The notes under the pieces are model-generated. The model saw only the letters and a program-made list of their open reading frames with translations, had not been told where the DNA came from and searched no databases. Position numbers and translations under genes: made by a program. Below are positions 54,374 through 63,601 of a stretch of 64,000 bases of DNA, one piece after another; position 1 is the stretch's first letter, and each line of letters opens with the position of its first letter. This DNA is from Sphaerisporangium perillae (GTDB taxonomy: Bacteria; Actinomycetota; Actinomycetes; Streptosporangiales; Streptosporangiaceae). The stretch covers positions 1 through 64,000 of the forward strand of contig NZ_JALLPO010000035.1 of NCBI RefSeq assembly GCF_023276435.1, given 5' to 3'.

Positions 54374-56056
54374 ATGGGGACGTCGACAGATCCGAGAGCC
54401 GCCGCGATGGCGGCGGTGGCCCGCTTGACCGGCCCCGGCGGGGACTTCGAACTGGCCGAGGAGGAGGTCCTCGGCGCGCGCATGACGGTCTTCGCGAACC
54501 GCCGGCCCAACCTCGGGGAGGTGCTCGCCGCGTCGGCCGGGTTCGGCGACCGCGACTACATCGTGACCGCGGACGAGCGGCTGAGCTTCGGCGAGCACGC
54601 GCGCCAGGTCGCCTCGCTGGCCATGGCGCTGCGCGAGGACCACGGGGTACGTCCCGGCGACCGCGTCGCCATCGACGCGGCCAACCGGCCCGGCTGGATC
54701 GTGTCCTTCTGGGCGGCGGTCGCCGTGGGCGCGATCACTGTCGGCTACAACGCGTGGTGGTCGCGCCAGGAACTGGAGTACGCCCTCGGCCACACGACCC
54801 CGAAACTGCTGATCGCGGACACCAAGCGCGCCCGGGACGCCGAGCAGGCGGGGGCGGCGGGCGCGGGCACGACGGTCCTCACCCTCGAGGAGGACCTTCC
54901 CCGGCTGGCCGGCCGGTACCCGGACGCGCCGCTGGCCCCGCACGCCGCCGCCGAGGACGACCCGGCGGTCATCATCTACACCAGCGGCACGTCCGGCCGG
55001 CCGAAGGGCGCGGTGCACTCCCACCGCAACCTCACCTCGGTCATCGAGTACCACCGGATGAACGACGCGCTCAGCAAGGCGTTCGGCGATCCCACCGACC
55101 CGGCGCGGCGGCGCTACCTGCTCGCGCTGCCGCTGTTCCACATCGCGAGCCTGCACAATCTCGCCGTGCCCCGCCTGGCGACCGGCAGCGCGGTCGTCAT
55201 GCACCAGGGCGCCTTCGACGTGGACCGGGTGCTGCGGCTGGTGGAGAAGGAACGGGTCACCAACTGGGGCGCCGTGCCCACGATGGCCAACCGGCTGATG
55301 GAGCACGGCGACCTGTCGGCCTACGACCTGTCCTCGCTGACCGCCTTCTCGCTGGCCTCCGCGCCGTCCTCACCGGCGTTCCAGGAGCGGCTGCGCACGG
55401 CGTTCCCGGTCGCCCGGCAGGCGCTGGTCGACAGCTACGGCCTGACCGAGTCCTCCACCGGGATCACCGTCGCCTCGCCGATGGACCTCCAGCAGGCCCC
55501 CGGGACGCTGGGCCGCCCGATCGCCACGGTGCGGGTGGAGATCCGCGACCCGGAGGGCAACCCGCTGCCCGAGGGCCAGGAGGGCGAGGTCTGCGCCCGC
55601 AGCCCGTTCAACATGCTCGGCTACTGGCAGGATCCCGAGGCCACCGCGCGGGCCGTCCGCGAGGACCGGTGGCTGCACACCGGCGACATCGGCATGGTCG
55701 AGGAGGGCCGCCTGCGCCTCACCACCCGCCGCTCCGACCTGATCCTGCGCGGCGGGGAGAACGTCTACCCCGCCGAGGTCGAGTATCCGCTGGCGGAACA
55801 CCCGGGCGTCCTGGAGTGTGTCGTCCTCGGCGTCCCGCACCACGATCTCGGCCAGGAGGTCGCGGCCGTGGTCGTCACCCGCGCCGGGCACCGGACGGAC
55901 GAGAAGGAGTTGCGCGCCTACCTCGAGGACCGGCTCGCCTACTACAAGATCCCGTCCCGGTGGCGGATCACCACCGAGCCGCTGCCCCGCAACGCCACCG
56001 GCAAGGTCATGCGCCACCGGGTGGAACTTCCCATCACCGGCCAATCGACTTCCTGA
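54374..56056 (+). CDS. AMP-forming long-chain acyl-CoA ligase
   Basis: A 560-residue ligase with P-loop [45 protein letters not shown], hinge [22 protein letters not shown] and A10 [11 protein letters not shown]. All core motifs are present, so it should be active. The GGGAG-rich leader gives a good ribosome site. It is a monocistronic gene, divergent from the SDR. The chain substrate is not predictable; it may serve the steroid side chain or general lipids. Confidence 0.9.
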   Translation: MGTSTDPRAAAMAAVARLTGPGGDFELAEEEVLGARMTVFANRRPNLGEVLAASAGFGDRDYIVTADERLSFGEHARQVASLAMALREDHGVRPGDRVAIDAANRPGWIVSFWAAVAVGAITVGYNAWWSRQELEYALGHTTPKLLIADTKRARDAEQAGAAGAGTTVLTLEEDLPRLAGRYPDAPLAPHAAAEDDPAVIIYTSGTSGRPKGAVHSHRNLTSVIEYHRMNDALSKAFGDPTDPARRRYLLALPLFHIASLHNLAVPRLATGSAVVMHQGAFDVDRVLRLVEKERVTNWGAVPTMANRLMEHGDLSAYDLSSLTAFSLASAPSSPAFQERLRTAFPVARQALVDSYGLTESSTGITVASPMDLQQAPGTLGRPIATVRVEIRDPEGNPLPEGQEGEVCARSPFNMLGYWQDPEATARAVREDRWLHTGDIGMVEEGRLRLTTRRSDLILRGGENVYPAEVEYPLAEHPGVLECVVLGVPHHDLGQEVAAVVVTRAGHRTDEKELRAYLEDRLAYYKIPSRWRITTEPLPRNATGKVMRHRVELPITGQSTS

Positions 56057-56133
56057 AGAATTTCTCCATATCCCTTTACCTGCCCCCCGGCGCTCGCGTT
56101 TCATACGCCTATCCCGATCTTCAGGAGGGCGCC

Positions 56134-56361
56134 GTGCTCGAGATCACTCGAAGGACCGTGCTGAGGGCCGGTACGGCGGTCGCGGCGGGGTCGGTCCTGC
56201 CGAACGCCGGCCCTCCGGCCGAGGGCGATCTCGGCCGGCGGGCCCCGGCGAATCTCAGCCGGTCAGACCCGGCCGATCTCGAGCAGCGCGCCCTGGCGAT
56301 GAGCCCGCCGGTCTTCCTGCTCGAGACGGCCGTCCCGCCGCAGATGGCTCCGGGGGACGGC
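56134..56361 (+). pseudogene. Tat signal-peptide region, out of frame with the lyase
   Basis: A GTG behind AGGAGGG opens EITRRTVLRAGTAVAAG, a clear twin-arginine signal. The same frame then loses lyase similarity near 56340. The lyase continues in the next frame (RRWLYLFDRLLAG at about 56363-56401). This is the authentic 5' end of the lyase gene separated by a one-base shift, real or a sequencing error. Confidence 0.7.
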
Positions 56362-56455
56362 TCGGCGCTGGCTGTACCTCTTCGACAGGCTGCTGGCCGG
56401 GGCCCGGCCGGACCCGGCCCCGCCCTCGGCGGAGGAGACGGCCTCGCTGCGCGCG

Positions 56456-58789
56456 ATGCACTCCCGCTACCACGACGAGTACCTCATCGCGCCGGTGAAG
56501 GTGGACGACGCCTCGGTCGCCGCCCTCGCCGCACAGACCGGCGCGCTCACCGGCCGTCCCGTCCACGCCTACCAGTCCCAGATCTACCCGCCGGAGATCG
56601 CGACCGAGCTCAAGGCGTTCGCCGACCCCGTCACGCTGAAGTCCTGCACCGACCTGATGAAGAGCCTGGCGCAGGCCCATCAGGCGGCGGGCGCCGGCCA
56701 CCGTGCCACGCTGGCGTCGCTCTACCTGCGCGTCGTCGCCCACCTGCGCGAGCAGGGCTGGACCCGGGGCAGTTGCCAGGGCACCATCCACCACCTGGGC
56801 TACGACATGCGCGGCTACTACGACTCGGTCTACCTGATGCGCGACGCGCTGCGCGAGGCCGGGCTCCTCGAGGAGGTCCGCGCCGATCTGGCGTGGTTCA
56901 CCGGGCTCGGCCGGATCTTCCGCGGCTGGCGGCACCGGATGGCCCACGGCAGCATCATGGACATCTTCAACACGACCTTCCGCGGCATGCTCGCCGCCGT
57001 TCTGCTCCGCGACACCGAGGCGGAACAGGTCGCCTACCTGCGGGTGCTGCGCGACTGGCTGAACACGGCCCTGCTGCCCACCGACGGCATCCAGGACGGC
57101 GTCAAGGTCGACGGGTGCGCCTTCCACCACGTGGGCTTCTTCCCCGACTACGTCCGCGACGGCTTCACCGGCCTGGCCCCGCTGGTCTACGTGATGAGCG
57201 GCGGCGCGTTCCGCATCTCGCGGGAGGCCCACGAGTCGCTGAAGAAGGCCCTGCTCACCATGCGCGTGTACGCCAACAGGACCAACTGGCCGATCTCGAT
57301 CAGCGGCCGCAACCCCGGCGGGGCGACCTCGCTGTCGATCGTGCTGTACCAGTGGCTCGCGTTCGCCGGGACCCCCGGCGGCTCCGGCGACGTGGACCCC
57401 GAGATCGCCGCGGCGTTCCTGCGGCTGCTGCCCGCCGCGCCGACCTCGCAGCAGAAGGAGCTGGCGGCACGGCTGGCCGCCCGCGGCGTCACCGCCGAGC
57501 CCTCCCCCACCGGCAACTGGGCGCTCAACCACGCCGCGCTGGCCGTGCACCGGCGCGGCGAGTGGCAGGTCACCGTGCGCGGCCACAACCGGTACCTGTG
57601 GAGCACCGAGGTGTACGTCGGCGCGAACTGGTACGGCAGGTACAACACCTACGGGCAGATCCAGGTGCTGCACCGGGGAGACCCGGTGGGCAACGCCGGC
57701 AGCGGCTACTCCCAGCCGGGCTGGGACTGGAACCGCAGGCCGGGCAGCACGGTCGTCCACAAGCCGCTTGAGGAGCTGCGCGCCGACCTGACCGGCGCCA
57801 TCGAGGAGATGCTGCTCACCGACGCGCGGTTCTGCGGCGCCCACACCATCGACGGCCGTCACGGCATGTTCGCCATGGACCTGCACGAGCATCCGAAGTA
57901 CGACGGCTCTTACCGCGCCCGCAAGTCGGTCTTCCTGTTCGACGACCGGATCATCGCGATCGGCACCGGCATCCAGAACGCCGACACCGTGAACGAGACC
58001 GAGACGACCCTCTTCCAGACCCGGCTGGCGGCCAGGACGGCGCCCACCTACGTGGACTCCGTGGAACCCGTGGTCGCCTTCCCGCACGACGCGCCGGACC
58101 TCTCGCCGCGCTGGCTGCTGGACGACAAGGGCATCGGCTACCACCTGGCGGCCGGTCGGCGGGTGGCGCTGCGCCGCTCCACCCAGGCGTCGCGCGACAA
58201 CGCCACCGAGCAGCCGACGAGCGGTGACTTCGCCACCGCCTGGATCAGGCACGGCGCCGCGCCGCGCGGCGGCCGGTACGAATACGCGATGCTGGTGAAC
58301 ACGACGCCCGGCAGGATGGCCGCGTTCGCCGAGGCGATGGAGGACCCCGCCCGCGCGCCGTACACGGTGCCGCGCGCGGACACCTCGGCGCACGTGGTGA
58401 CCGACCGGGAAACCGGCATCACCGGCTACGCGGTGTTCGAGCCGGTGGACCTCACCCATGGCCCGGTGCGAAAGGTCGACACGCCGTCGATGGTGCTAAT
58501 CCGCCCGGACGGGGACGGGTTGGTGCTGTCGGTGTGCGACCCGGACCTGAGGCTGTACGGCGGCATCGACCCCGACCAGTACGAGCGGGGCCGGTACGTC
58601 GGCCACTACAGCCCTTGGTCGCGGCCGTGGCTGACCGCGCCCAGCCATCCTCATCTGCTGCGGGTGACACTGGAGGGACGCTGGCGCCCGGACGGCGAGC
58701 AGCGATGCCGGACGACCATCCGGGGAGATCGCACCGTGGTCGAGTTCACCACCGCCCACGGCCGCCCCATCCAGGTACGGCTGCGTTAG
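56456..58789 (+). CDS. polysaccharide lyase family 8, chondroitinase-ABC-like (frameshifted 5' end)
   Basis: A 777-residue body with the (alpha/alpha) toroid then beta-sandwich order of PL8. Catalytic residues follow the chondroitinase ABC spacing: VDGCAFHHVGFFPDY places His and Tyr seven residues apart, followed by NWPISISGRNPGG with the Arg. It should cleave chondroitin/dermatan- or hyaluronan-like glycans outside the cell. Coding similarity extends upstream to about 56303 in this frame without a usable start; its ATG at 56456 lacks any signal, while a Tat signal lies in the other frame. The gene is therefore broken or the sequence has an indel. Confidence 0.85.
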   Translation: MHSRYHDEYLIAPVKVDDASVAALAAQTGALTGRPVHAYQSQIYPPEIATELKAFADPVTLKSCTDLMKSLAQAHQAAGAGHRATLASLYLRVVAHLREQGWTRGSCQGTIHHLGYDMRGYYDSVYLMRDALREAGLLEEVRADLAWFTGLGRIFRGWRHRMAHGSIMDIFNTTFRGMLAAVLLRDTEAEQVAYLRVLRDWLNTALLPTDGIQDGVKVDGCAFHHVGFFPDYVRDGFTGLAPLVYVMSGGAFRISREAHESLKKALLTMRVYANRTNWPISISGRNPGGATSLSIVLYQWLAFAGTPGGSGDVDPEIAAAFLRLLPAAPTSQQKELAARLAARGVTAEPSPTGNWALNHAALAVHRRGEWQVTVRGHNRYLWSTEVYVGANWYGRYNTYGQIQVLHRGDPVGNAGSGYSQPGWDWNRRPGSTVVHKPLEELRADLTGAIEEMLLTDARFCGAHTIDGRHGMFAMDLHEHPKYDGSYRARKSVFLFDDRIIAIGTGIQNADTVNETETTLFQTRLAARTAPTYVDSVEPVVAFPHDAPDLSPRWLLDDKGIGYHLAAGRRVALRRSTQASRDNATEQPTSGDFATAWIRHGAAPRGGRYEYAMLVNTTPGRMAAFAEAMEDPARAPYTVPRADTSAHVVTDRETGITGYAVFEPVDLTHGPVRKVDTPSMVLIRPDGDGLVLSVCDPDLRLYGGIDPDQYERGRYVGHYSPWSRPWLTAPSHPHLLRVTLEGRWRPDGEQRCRTTIRGDRTVVEFTTAHGRPIQVRLR

Positions 58790-58826
58790 TCCGGGCCTCG
58801 GTTCCCGCACGGGGCCGGAGGTCACC

Positions 58827-58845
58827 GGGCCCCCGCCCGGGGCCC
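58827..58845 (+). terminator. GC hairpin after the lyase gene
   Basis: GGGCCCC and GGGGCCC form a 7-bp stem with a 5-nt loop, 38 bp past the stop. No T-tract follows. The remaining convergent gap to 59078 holds nothing recognisable. Confidence 0.4.
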
Positions 58846-59077
58846 CGGGGTGAGCGGCACATCACCGGGCGTAGCCCGCGAAAGGCGGTGATTCGCCGCA
58901 TAATAGAGATGTCGCTACGTCTCGGGGGCCGTCCAGAGGAGCCCTATGACGTCCGCGGGTCATCCCCGGATGGCCCCGGTCGTCGCCGGGAACATGCGGA
59001 AGATGATCGGCGGCTGAGACCGTCCCGCGTCCCAGCCTGCCTTCGGGCGCGGCCTCGCCGGTGCGGCTCCGCCCGCT

Positions 59078-59524
59078 TCATCCGCAAGGGGAAAGGTGCC
59101 ATATCTTCAGCATCGCCCGTGGAACCCGATCCGGGCAGCCACCGGTGTCACCCAGATACGACCACGCGCCCTTGCCCCGCTTGCGCCAGACGTGCGGGCC
59201 GTCTTGGTAACTGATCGGATCTCCTTTGATGCCGATCTGGCCGAGAGCCCAATAGACGTCCTTGGCGGGCGTCGCGCCTTTGATCTTCCCGTAGTAGACA
59301 GAGCTGGGACCGTCGACCTTGCTCCGGTCGACGTTCCCGGATTTCCGCCAGTACGCGTCGGCGAGGCGGCGACGGATGGTCTCGGTCAATTTCAGGTTCA
59401 CGGCTTTTCCCGCGGCATTGTGAGCCGCGGGAACGGCACGCGCGGCGAACGCCACATCGGCGGTGAGGCTCGTTCCGAGGATGACGGTCGTCATTGTCAC
59501 GGCCGTCAGGGCGGCTCTCTTCAT
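59078..59524 (-). CDS. small secreted protein of unknown function
   Basis: A 148-residue protein with a Sec signal peptide (MKRAALTAVTMTTVILGTSL, cleavage expected near AFA-A). The mature part has LTETIRRRLADAYW, then SSVYYGKIKGATPAKDVYWALGQI, then WSYLGDTGGCPD and a second Cys at the end, suggesting a disulfide. It lies 57 bp downstream of a secreted zinc peptidase on the same strand. No family is recognised with confidence. Confidence 0.8.
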   Translation of the reverse strand: MKRAALTAVTMTTVILGTSLTADVAFAARAVPAAHNAAGKAVNLKLTETIRRRLADAYWRKSGNVDRSKVDGPSSVYYGKIKGATPAKDVYWALGQIGIKGDPISYQDGPHVWRKRGKGAWSYLGDTGGCPDRVPRAMLKIWHLSPCG

Positions 59525-59581
59525 GATCACCAATTTCCGGGAGAATGGCGCCCCGCCGTTCGGCGGGAAATTCGATACGGT

Positions 59582-60292
59582 CTAGGTCAGGCAGCCGTAC
59601 ACGCCGTATCCGGCGCCTCGGGTGAACGCCGCGATTCGCTGGGAGGCGCTTCCGTGGTCGCTGGCCCTGGTCCAGGGCGTCTTGTCGGCCAGCGCTCCGA
59701 GCGCGTCGGCCAGCTCTTCGACGTCGCCGTTCTCGAACCGCAGGATTCCGTCCCGGGCGGCTCCGTAGAGCGCCACCCCTGCCAGGCAGTCGGCCTGGAG
59801 CTCCTTGGCCCGTGACACCAGCCGCTGGTCCAGCAGCGCCTGGACGGCGTGACCCCACTCGTGCGCGATGATCAGATAAACCCACGCGTCTCCCGACCGG
59901 TAGCCGCGTCTCATGAGCGTGATGTCCCATGCGATGTAGTGGCCCTGTCCGCAGTACCACGCGTTGTTGTATCCGAGCCGTGCTCCGTCGCAGTACGGGG
60001 CTCTCCGCCCTCCGCCTCCGTAGGCGCCGAATATCCTCGGACGGGAATACCTTCCGGTGAAGTAGTACGGCCAGTGGGACGCCCAAAACTGATTGACCAC
60101 GTCCACGGCGGTAGAAATGTCCTGATTCATGCTATCCAGCTGAACGGTGGACATCTCGGCTCTGGACGCGACGGACGTGGAAGCCGCGCTCGCGGTGGCG
60201 CCGAGTTCGGTCGAGAGGAGGGAAACACAGGAAACGATCGCGAGAGTCAGCCAGGTCATCACCCGTCGTGGCACGCGAAGACCGCCTTTCAT
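59582..60292 (-). CDS. secreted neutral zinc metallopeptidase (YpfJ-like)
   Basis: A 236-residue protein with an N-terminal signal (VMTWLTLAIVSCVSLLS). The zinc motif HEWGH is followed by ELQADCLAGVALYG, the third-ligand region of YpfJ-type neutral zinc metallopeptidases. Four Cys in the N-terminal half may form disulfides. It should act outside the cell. The start may be ATG 60292 or an internal GTG/ATG. It is 87 bp downstream of the AfsR-type gene and has its own short A/T-rich upstream region. Confidence 0.88.
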   Translation of the reverse strand: MKGGLRVPRRVMTWLTLAIVSCVSLLSTELGATASAASTSVASRAEMSTVQLDSMNQDISTAVDVVNQFWASHWPYYFTGRYSRPRIFGAYGGGGRRAPYCDGARLGYNNAWYCGQGHYIAWDITLMRRGYRSGDAWVYLIIAHEWGHAVQALLDQRLVSRAKELQADCLAGVALYGAARDGILRFENGDVEELADALGALADKTPWTRASDHGSASQRIAAFTRGAGYGVYGCLT

Positions 60293-60379
60293 CGGCCGGG
60301 CCCCACCGATAAGGGTAAATGTCGGTCTTCATTAGTGAAAGATGGAAGACATTACGAATCTGCCGCGCCGGCACCGGCT

Positions 60380-63300
60380 TCAGAATGGGAGGAAACGAGC
60401 GAGGGCCGTCTCGGCCTGGCGCAGCAGGAGCACGGAGCCTTGCGCGCCCGCCACGACCATCGCCTCCCGCAGCGGGGCCGACGCCTCCTGCGGAGACCTG
60501 CCGCGGGCCAGGAGCGCCAGCGCCCGCAGGTGCAGGTTCCTGGCCTCGAAGGCGCGCTCTCCCGTCCTGGCGGCGAGCTCGTCGGCCTCGTCGAGCCGGG
60601 CCAGCGCCGCGCCCGGCTCGTCCCGCCGGAGCTCCAGCTCGGCCAGCATCCCCAGGAAGCAGGGCCGGTTCAGCAGCGTGCCGGTACGGGACAGCTCGTC
60701 CAGCCCTTCTCTGACGCGCGCGATCCCGGTCTCCGGCTCACCCAGCTCCGCCTCCGCCCAGCCGGCCAGGATCGAGCCCATCACGCTGATAGGGGTGATG
60801 GAGTGCCGGCTCACCCGTTCGAGAGCCGCGGTGGCGTGTTCCCTGGTGAGGCCGGCGTCGCCGCGAATCCACGCGAGCCGCGCGGCGAAGATCAGGGCAA
60901 GGCCCTCCGGGACCGGGCGCGCGAGCGTGGCGGCCCGTTCCCGGGCCTCGCGGTCCAGGCGATCGGCCTCGGCGTCGTCTCCCCGCAGCGCCGCCGACAA
61001 CGCGGCGATGGACCTGCCGTGCACCCGCGGATCGTTGAACCCGAGCGCGGCGGACACCTCCCCCGCGCGGTCGGCGAGGCCGATGCTCGACGTCAGCAGC
61101 TTGCTCGCCAGGTGCTGCTCTCCCCTGAAGAACACGATCATGCCCCGCGCGTGCACGGCGGCGAGCGCGGCCAGCGCGTCGTCGGGGTGCTCGGCGAGAT
61201 CCAGGGCGATGCGCTCGGCCTCGTCCAGCTGCCCGCCGTTGATCCGCGCGACGCAGAGCCCCCACGGCGCGGGAACCCACTGGGCGCTCCGCAGGGCGCT
61301 GCGCGGGCTGAGATCGCGGGCGCGCAGGAAGGCCGCACGGGCCTGCGGGCTCGCGTACCCGTGCCTGCCGGCCAGCAGCGTGCCGAGCCGGACCTGGATC
61401 CGCAGCTCCTGGTCGATGCGGTCCTGCTCGCCGGGCAGGGCCCGCGCGAGCTCCAGGGCACGCCGCAGCAGCGTCTCGGCCTGCTCGTAGGCCAGGGTGC
61501 TCTGCGCCCGTCTGGCCGCCTCGAACACGTGCGGGAGCGCGACCGCCGGGCCGGTCACCGGCCACGCCTCCCACAGGTGGTGGGCGACCTCGTCGACGTC
61601 CGCGCCGGCCCGCAGCATGGCGAGCCCGATCTTCTCGTGCAACCGTGCCCGCCGCACATGGCCCAGCTGGTCGTACAGCGTCTCGCGGACCAGAGGGTGG
61701 GCGAACCGGTAGCGGCCGACCACGGCGGGGTCCTCTACGAGCAGGCCGGTGACGACGGCGGTCTCCAGGCTCTCCAGCAGGCGGTCCTCGTCCAGCCCGG
61801 TGACGGTGCGAAGCGGCGCCATGCCGAACTCCTGCCCGGCGACGGCCGCGATCGAGAGCATGCCCCGGGCGGAGTCGGGCAGCCGGTGCCAGCGGCGGCG
61901 GATGACGTCCCGGACCCCCGCGGGGATCTCCCGGGCCAGCCTGTGGCGGATGTCCTGGTCGGTGAGGGCGCGTTCGCTGCGCAGCATGCGGGCGAGCTCG
62001 GTGACGAAGAACGGGTTCCCGCCGGTCCGCTCGTGCAGGACGGCCAGGAGCTCGGGCGACGCGGCGGTCTCCGTGCAGTTCTTGACCAGCATGGTGACGT
62101 CGTCGATGTCCAGCGGGCCGAGCTGGAGCCTGCGCGTGCGCCGTTCCCGCACCAGGGAGGCCAGCAGGTCGCGGATGGCGGTGGTGTGCTCGTCGTCGCG
62201 CAGGGTCGCGATGAGCAGGACGGACGCTCGCCGCGTCTCGGCCGCGAGGTAGCCCACGAGCTGTACCGAGGGCAGGTCGGCCCAGTGCAGGTCCTCGAAC
62301 ACCAGCGTGAGGGACCGACGCTCCGCCAGCTTCACGACGACGCGCGCGATGGCGTCGTAGATCGGGACGCGTATGTGCTCGGAGTCGATCCGCGGGAAGC
62401 CGTGATCGGGGCGTGCGGTGGCGTTCACCAGCTCGGGGACCAGCGGTGATAGCAGCGGCGCGTACGGGCGGGCCGCGCCGGCGAACGCCTCGGGCAGTTC
62501 CTCGGCGAGCCGCCTGAGGAGCTGTACCCCGAGCCAGTACGGCGGCGTCGCCGCGTCCTCCACCGCGCGGCTCCACACGACCAGGGACCCGTGCGCCGCC
62601 GCGCGCGAGGTGACCGCCTCCGCCAGCCGGGTCTTGCCGATGCCCGGCTCGCCCACCAGCAGGATCGTGCGTCCCTCTCCCTCGAGGACCGCCTTCAGGT
62701 CGGTCTCGGCGAGGGTCAGCTCCAGGTTCCGGCCGACGAGCCGCTCGGCGGGGAAGGCGGGGGACCGCTCGGGCATGGTCAGGGGCGTGATCTCGGGAAG
62801 GGCGGGGTCGAGTGCGGCGGACTGGCTGAGGATCTCGTCGAACCGCCGGCGCAGCGCCGGTCCGGGGTCGATGCCGAACTGGTCGGCCAGCGCGAGCCGC
62901 ACCGTGTGAAAGGCGTCCAGGGCCTCCGACTGGCGTCCGGCCCGGTACAGGGCGAGCATGCGCAGCGCCACCAGGCTCTCCCTCAGCGGATGTTCGGCCG
63001 TCAGCCGCTCCAGGTCCTCCAAGGCCTCCTGGTGCAGGCCGAGGGCCAGCAGGCTCTCCGCGTGCGTCTCCATCGCGATCAGGCGCAGGTCGCCCAGCCG
63101 CTCCGCCTCCTGCCGCGCGAAGGCGTACTCGGCCAGGTTCTCGTACGGCGTCGCCCGCCACAGCGCGAGGGCGCCCGCGAGGACGGCGCGGGCGTCGGCG
63201 GGCCGCCCCTTGGCGAGCAGGCTCCTCCCCTCCTTGACGGCGTCCTCGAAGACGAGCGCGTCGACCTGGTCACGGGTGACGGCGATCTTGTACCCGGGCG

Positions 63301-63568
63301 GCTTGGTGACGATGACCCGGGGAGGCTCGCGCGGGGCTCTGCAGGCCTCGATGACGGTGCGCAGGTTGGACACGTACGCGTGCACGGTGCCGGTCGCGGT
63401 GGGGGGAGGCAGGCTCTCCCACACCTCCTCGATGATGCGGTCGAGGGACATCACCTGGCCCGCGCGGGTGAGGAGCACCGCGAGGACCGCCCGCTGTTTC
63501 CGAGGTCCGAGGGGTAGCGGCCGGCCCTCCTCGGAGACCTCGAGCTGCCCCAGGACGCGGAACTCCAT
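60380..63568 (-). CDS. AfsR/SARP-type regulator with ATPase and TPR domains
   Basis: A 1062-residue regulator. Domains are: an OmpR-like winged helix (FRVLGQLEVSEEGRPLPLG, 1-95), BTAD (about 100-245), an AAA/STAND ATPase with Walker A VGEPGIGKTRLAEA near 315 and Walker B LTLVFEDLHWAD, and a C-terminal TPR region. Such proteins activate secondary-metabolite or stress genes. A strong AAGGGGGG site fixes the start. It is divergent from a fragment of a similar regulator at the window edge. The target is not evident. Confidence 0.92.
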   Translation of the reverse strand: MEFRVLGQLEVSEEGRPLPLGPRKQRAVLAVLLTRAGQVMSLDRIIEEVWESLPPPTATGTVHAYVSNLRTVIEACRAPREPPRVIVTKPPGYKIAVTRDQVDALVFEDAVKEGRSLLAKGRPADARAVLAGALALWRATPYENLAEYAFARQEAERLGDLRLIAMETHAESLLALGLHQEALEDLERLTAEHPLRESLVALRMLALYRAGRQSEALDAFHTVRLALADQFGIDPGPALRRRFDEILSQSAALDPALPEITPLTMPERSPAFPAERLVGRNLELTLAETDLKAVLEGEGRTILLVGEPGIGKTRLAEAVTSRAAAHGSLVVWSRAVEDAATPPYWLGVQLLRRLAEELPEAFAGAARPYAPLLSPLVPELVNATARPDHGFPRIDSEHIRVPIYDAIARVVVKLAERRSLTLVFEDLHWADLPSVQLVGYLAAETRRASVLLIATLRDDEHTTAIRDLLASLVRERRTRRLQLGPLDIDDVTMLVKNCTETAASPELLAVLHERTGGNPFFVTELARMLRSERALTDQDIRHRLAREIPAGVRDVIRRRWHRLPDSARGMLSIAAVAGQEFGMAPLRTVTGLDEDRLLESLETAVVTGLLVEDPAVVGRYRFAHPLVRETLYDQLGHVRRARLHEKIGLAMLRAGADVDEVAHHLWEAWPVTGPAVALPHVFEAARRAQSTLAYEQAETLLRRALELARALPGEQDRIDQELRIQVRLGTLLAGRHGYASPQARAAFLRARDLSPRSALRSAQWVPAPWGLCVARINGGQLDEAERIALDLAEHPDDALAALAAVHARGMIVFFRGEQHLASKLLTSSIGLADRAGEVSAALGFNDPRVHGRSIAALSAALRGDDAEADRLDREARERAATLARPVPEGLALIFAARLAWIRGDAGLTREHATAALERVSRHSITPISVMGSILAGWAEAELGEPETGIARVREGLDELSRTGTLLNRPCFLGMLAELELRRDEPGAALARLDEADELAARTGERAFEARNLHLRALALLARGRSPQEASAPLREAMVVAGAQGSVLLLRQAETALARFLPF

Positions 63569-63601
63569 CGGACCCCCTTGGATGGCCATATCCGTGTACG
63601 T

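Noticed and set aside
58890-58912. CATAAT promoter-like element in the convergent gap after the lyase
   Set aside because: There is no matching -35 and no plausible downstream RNA or gene on that strand.
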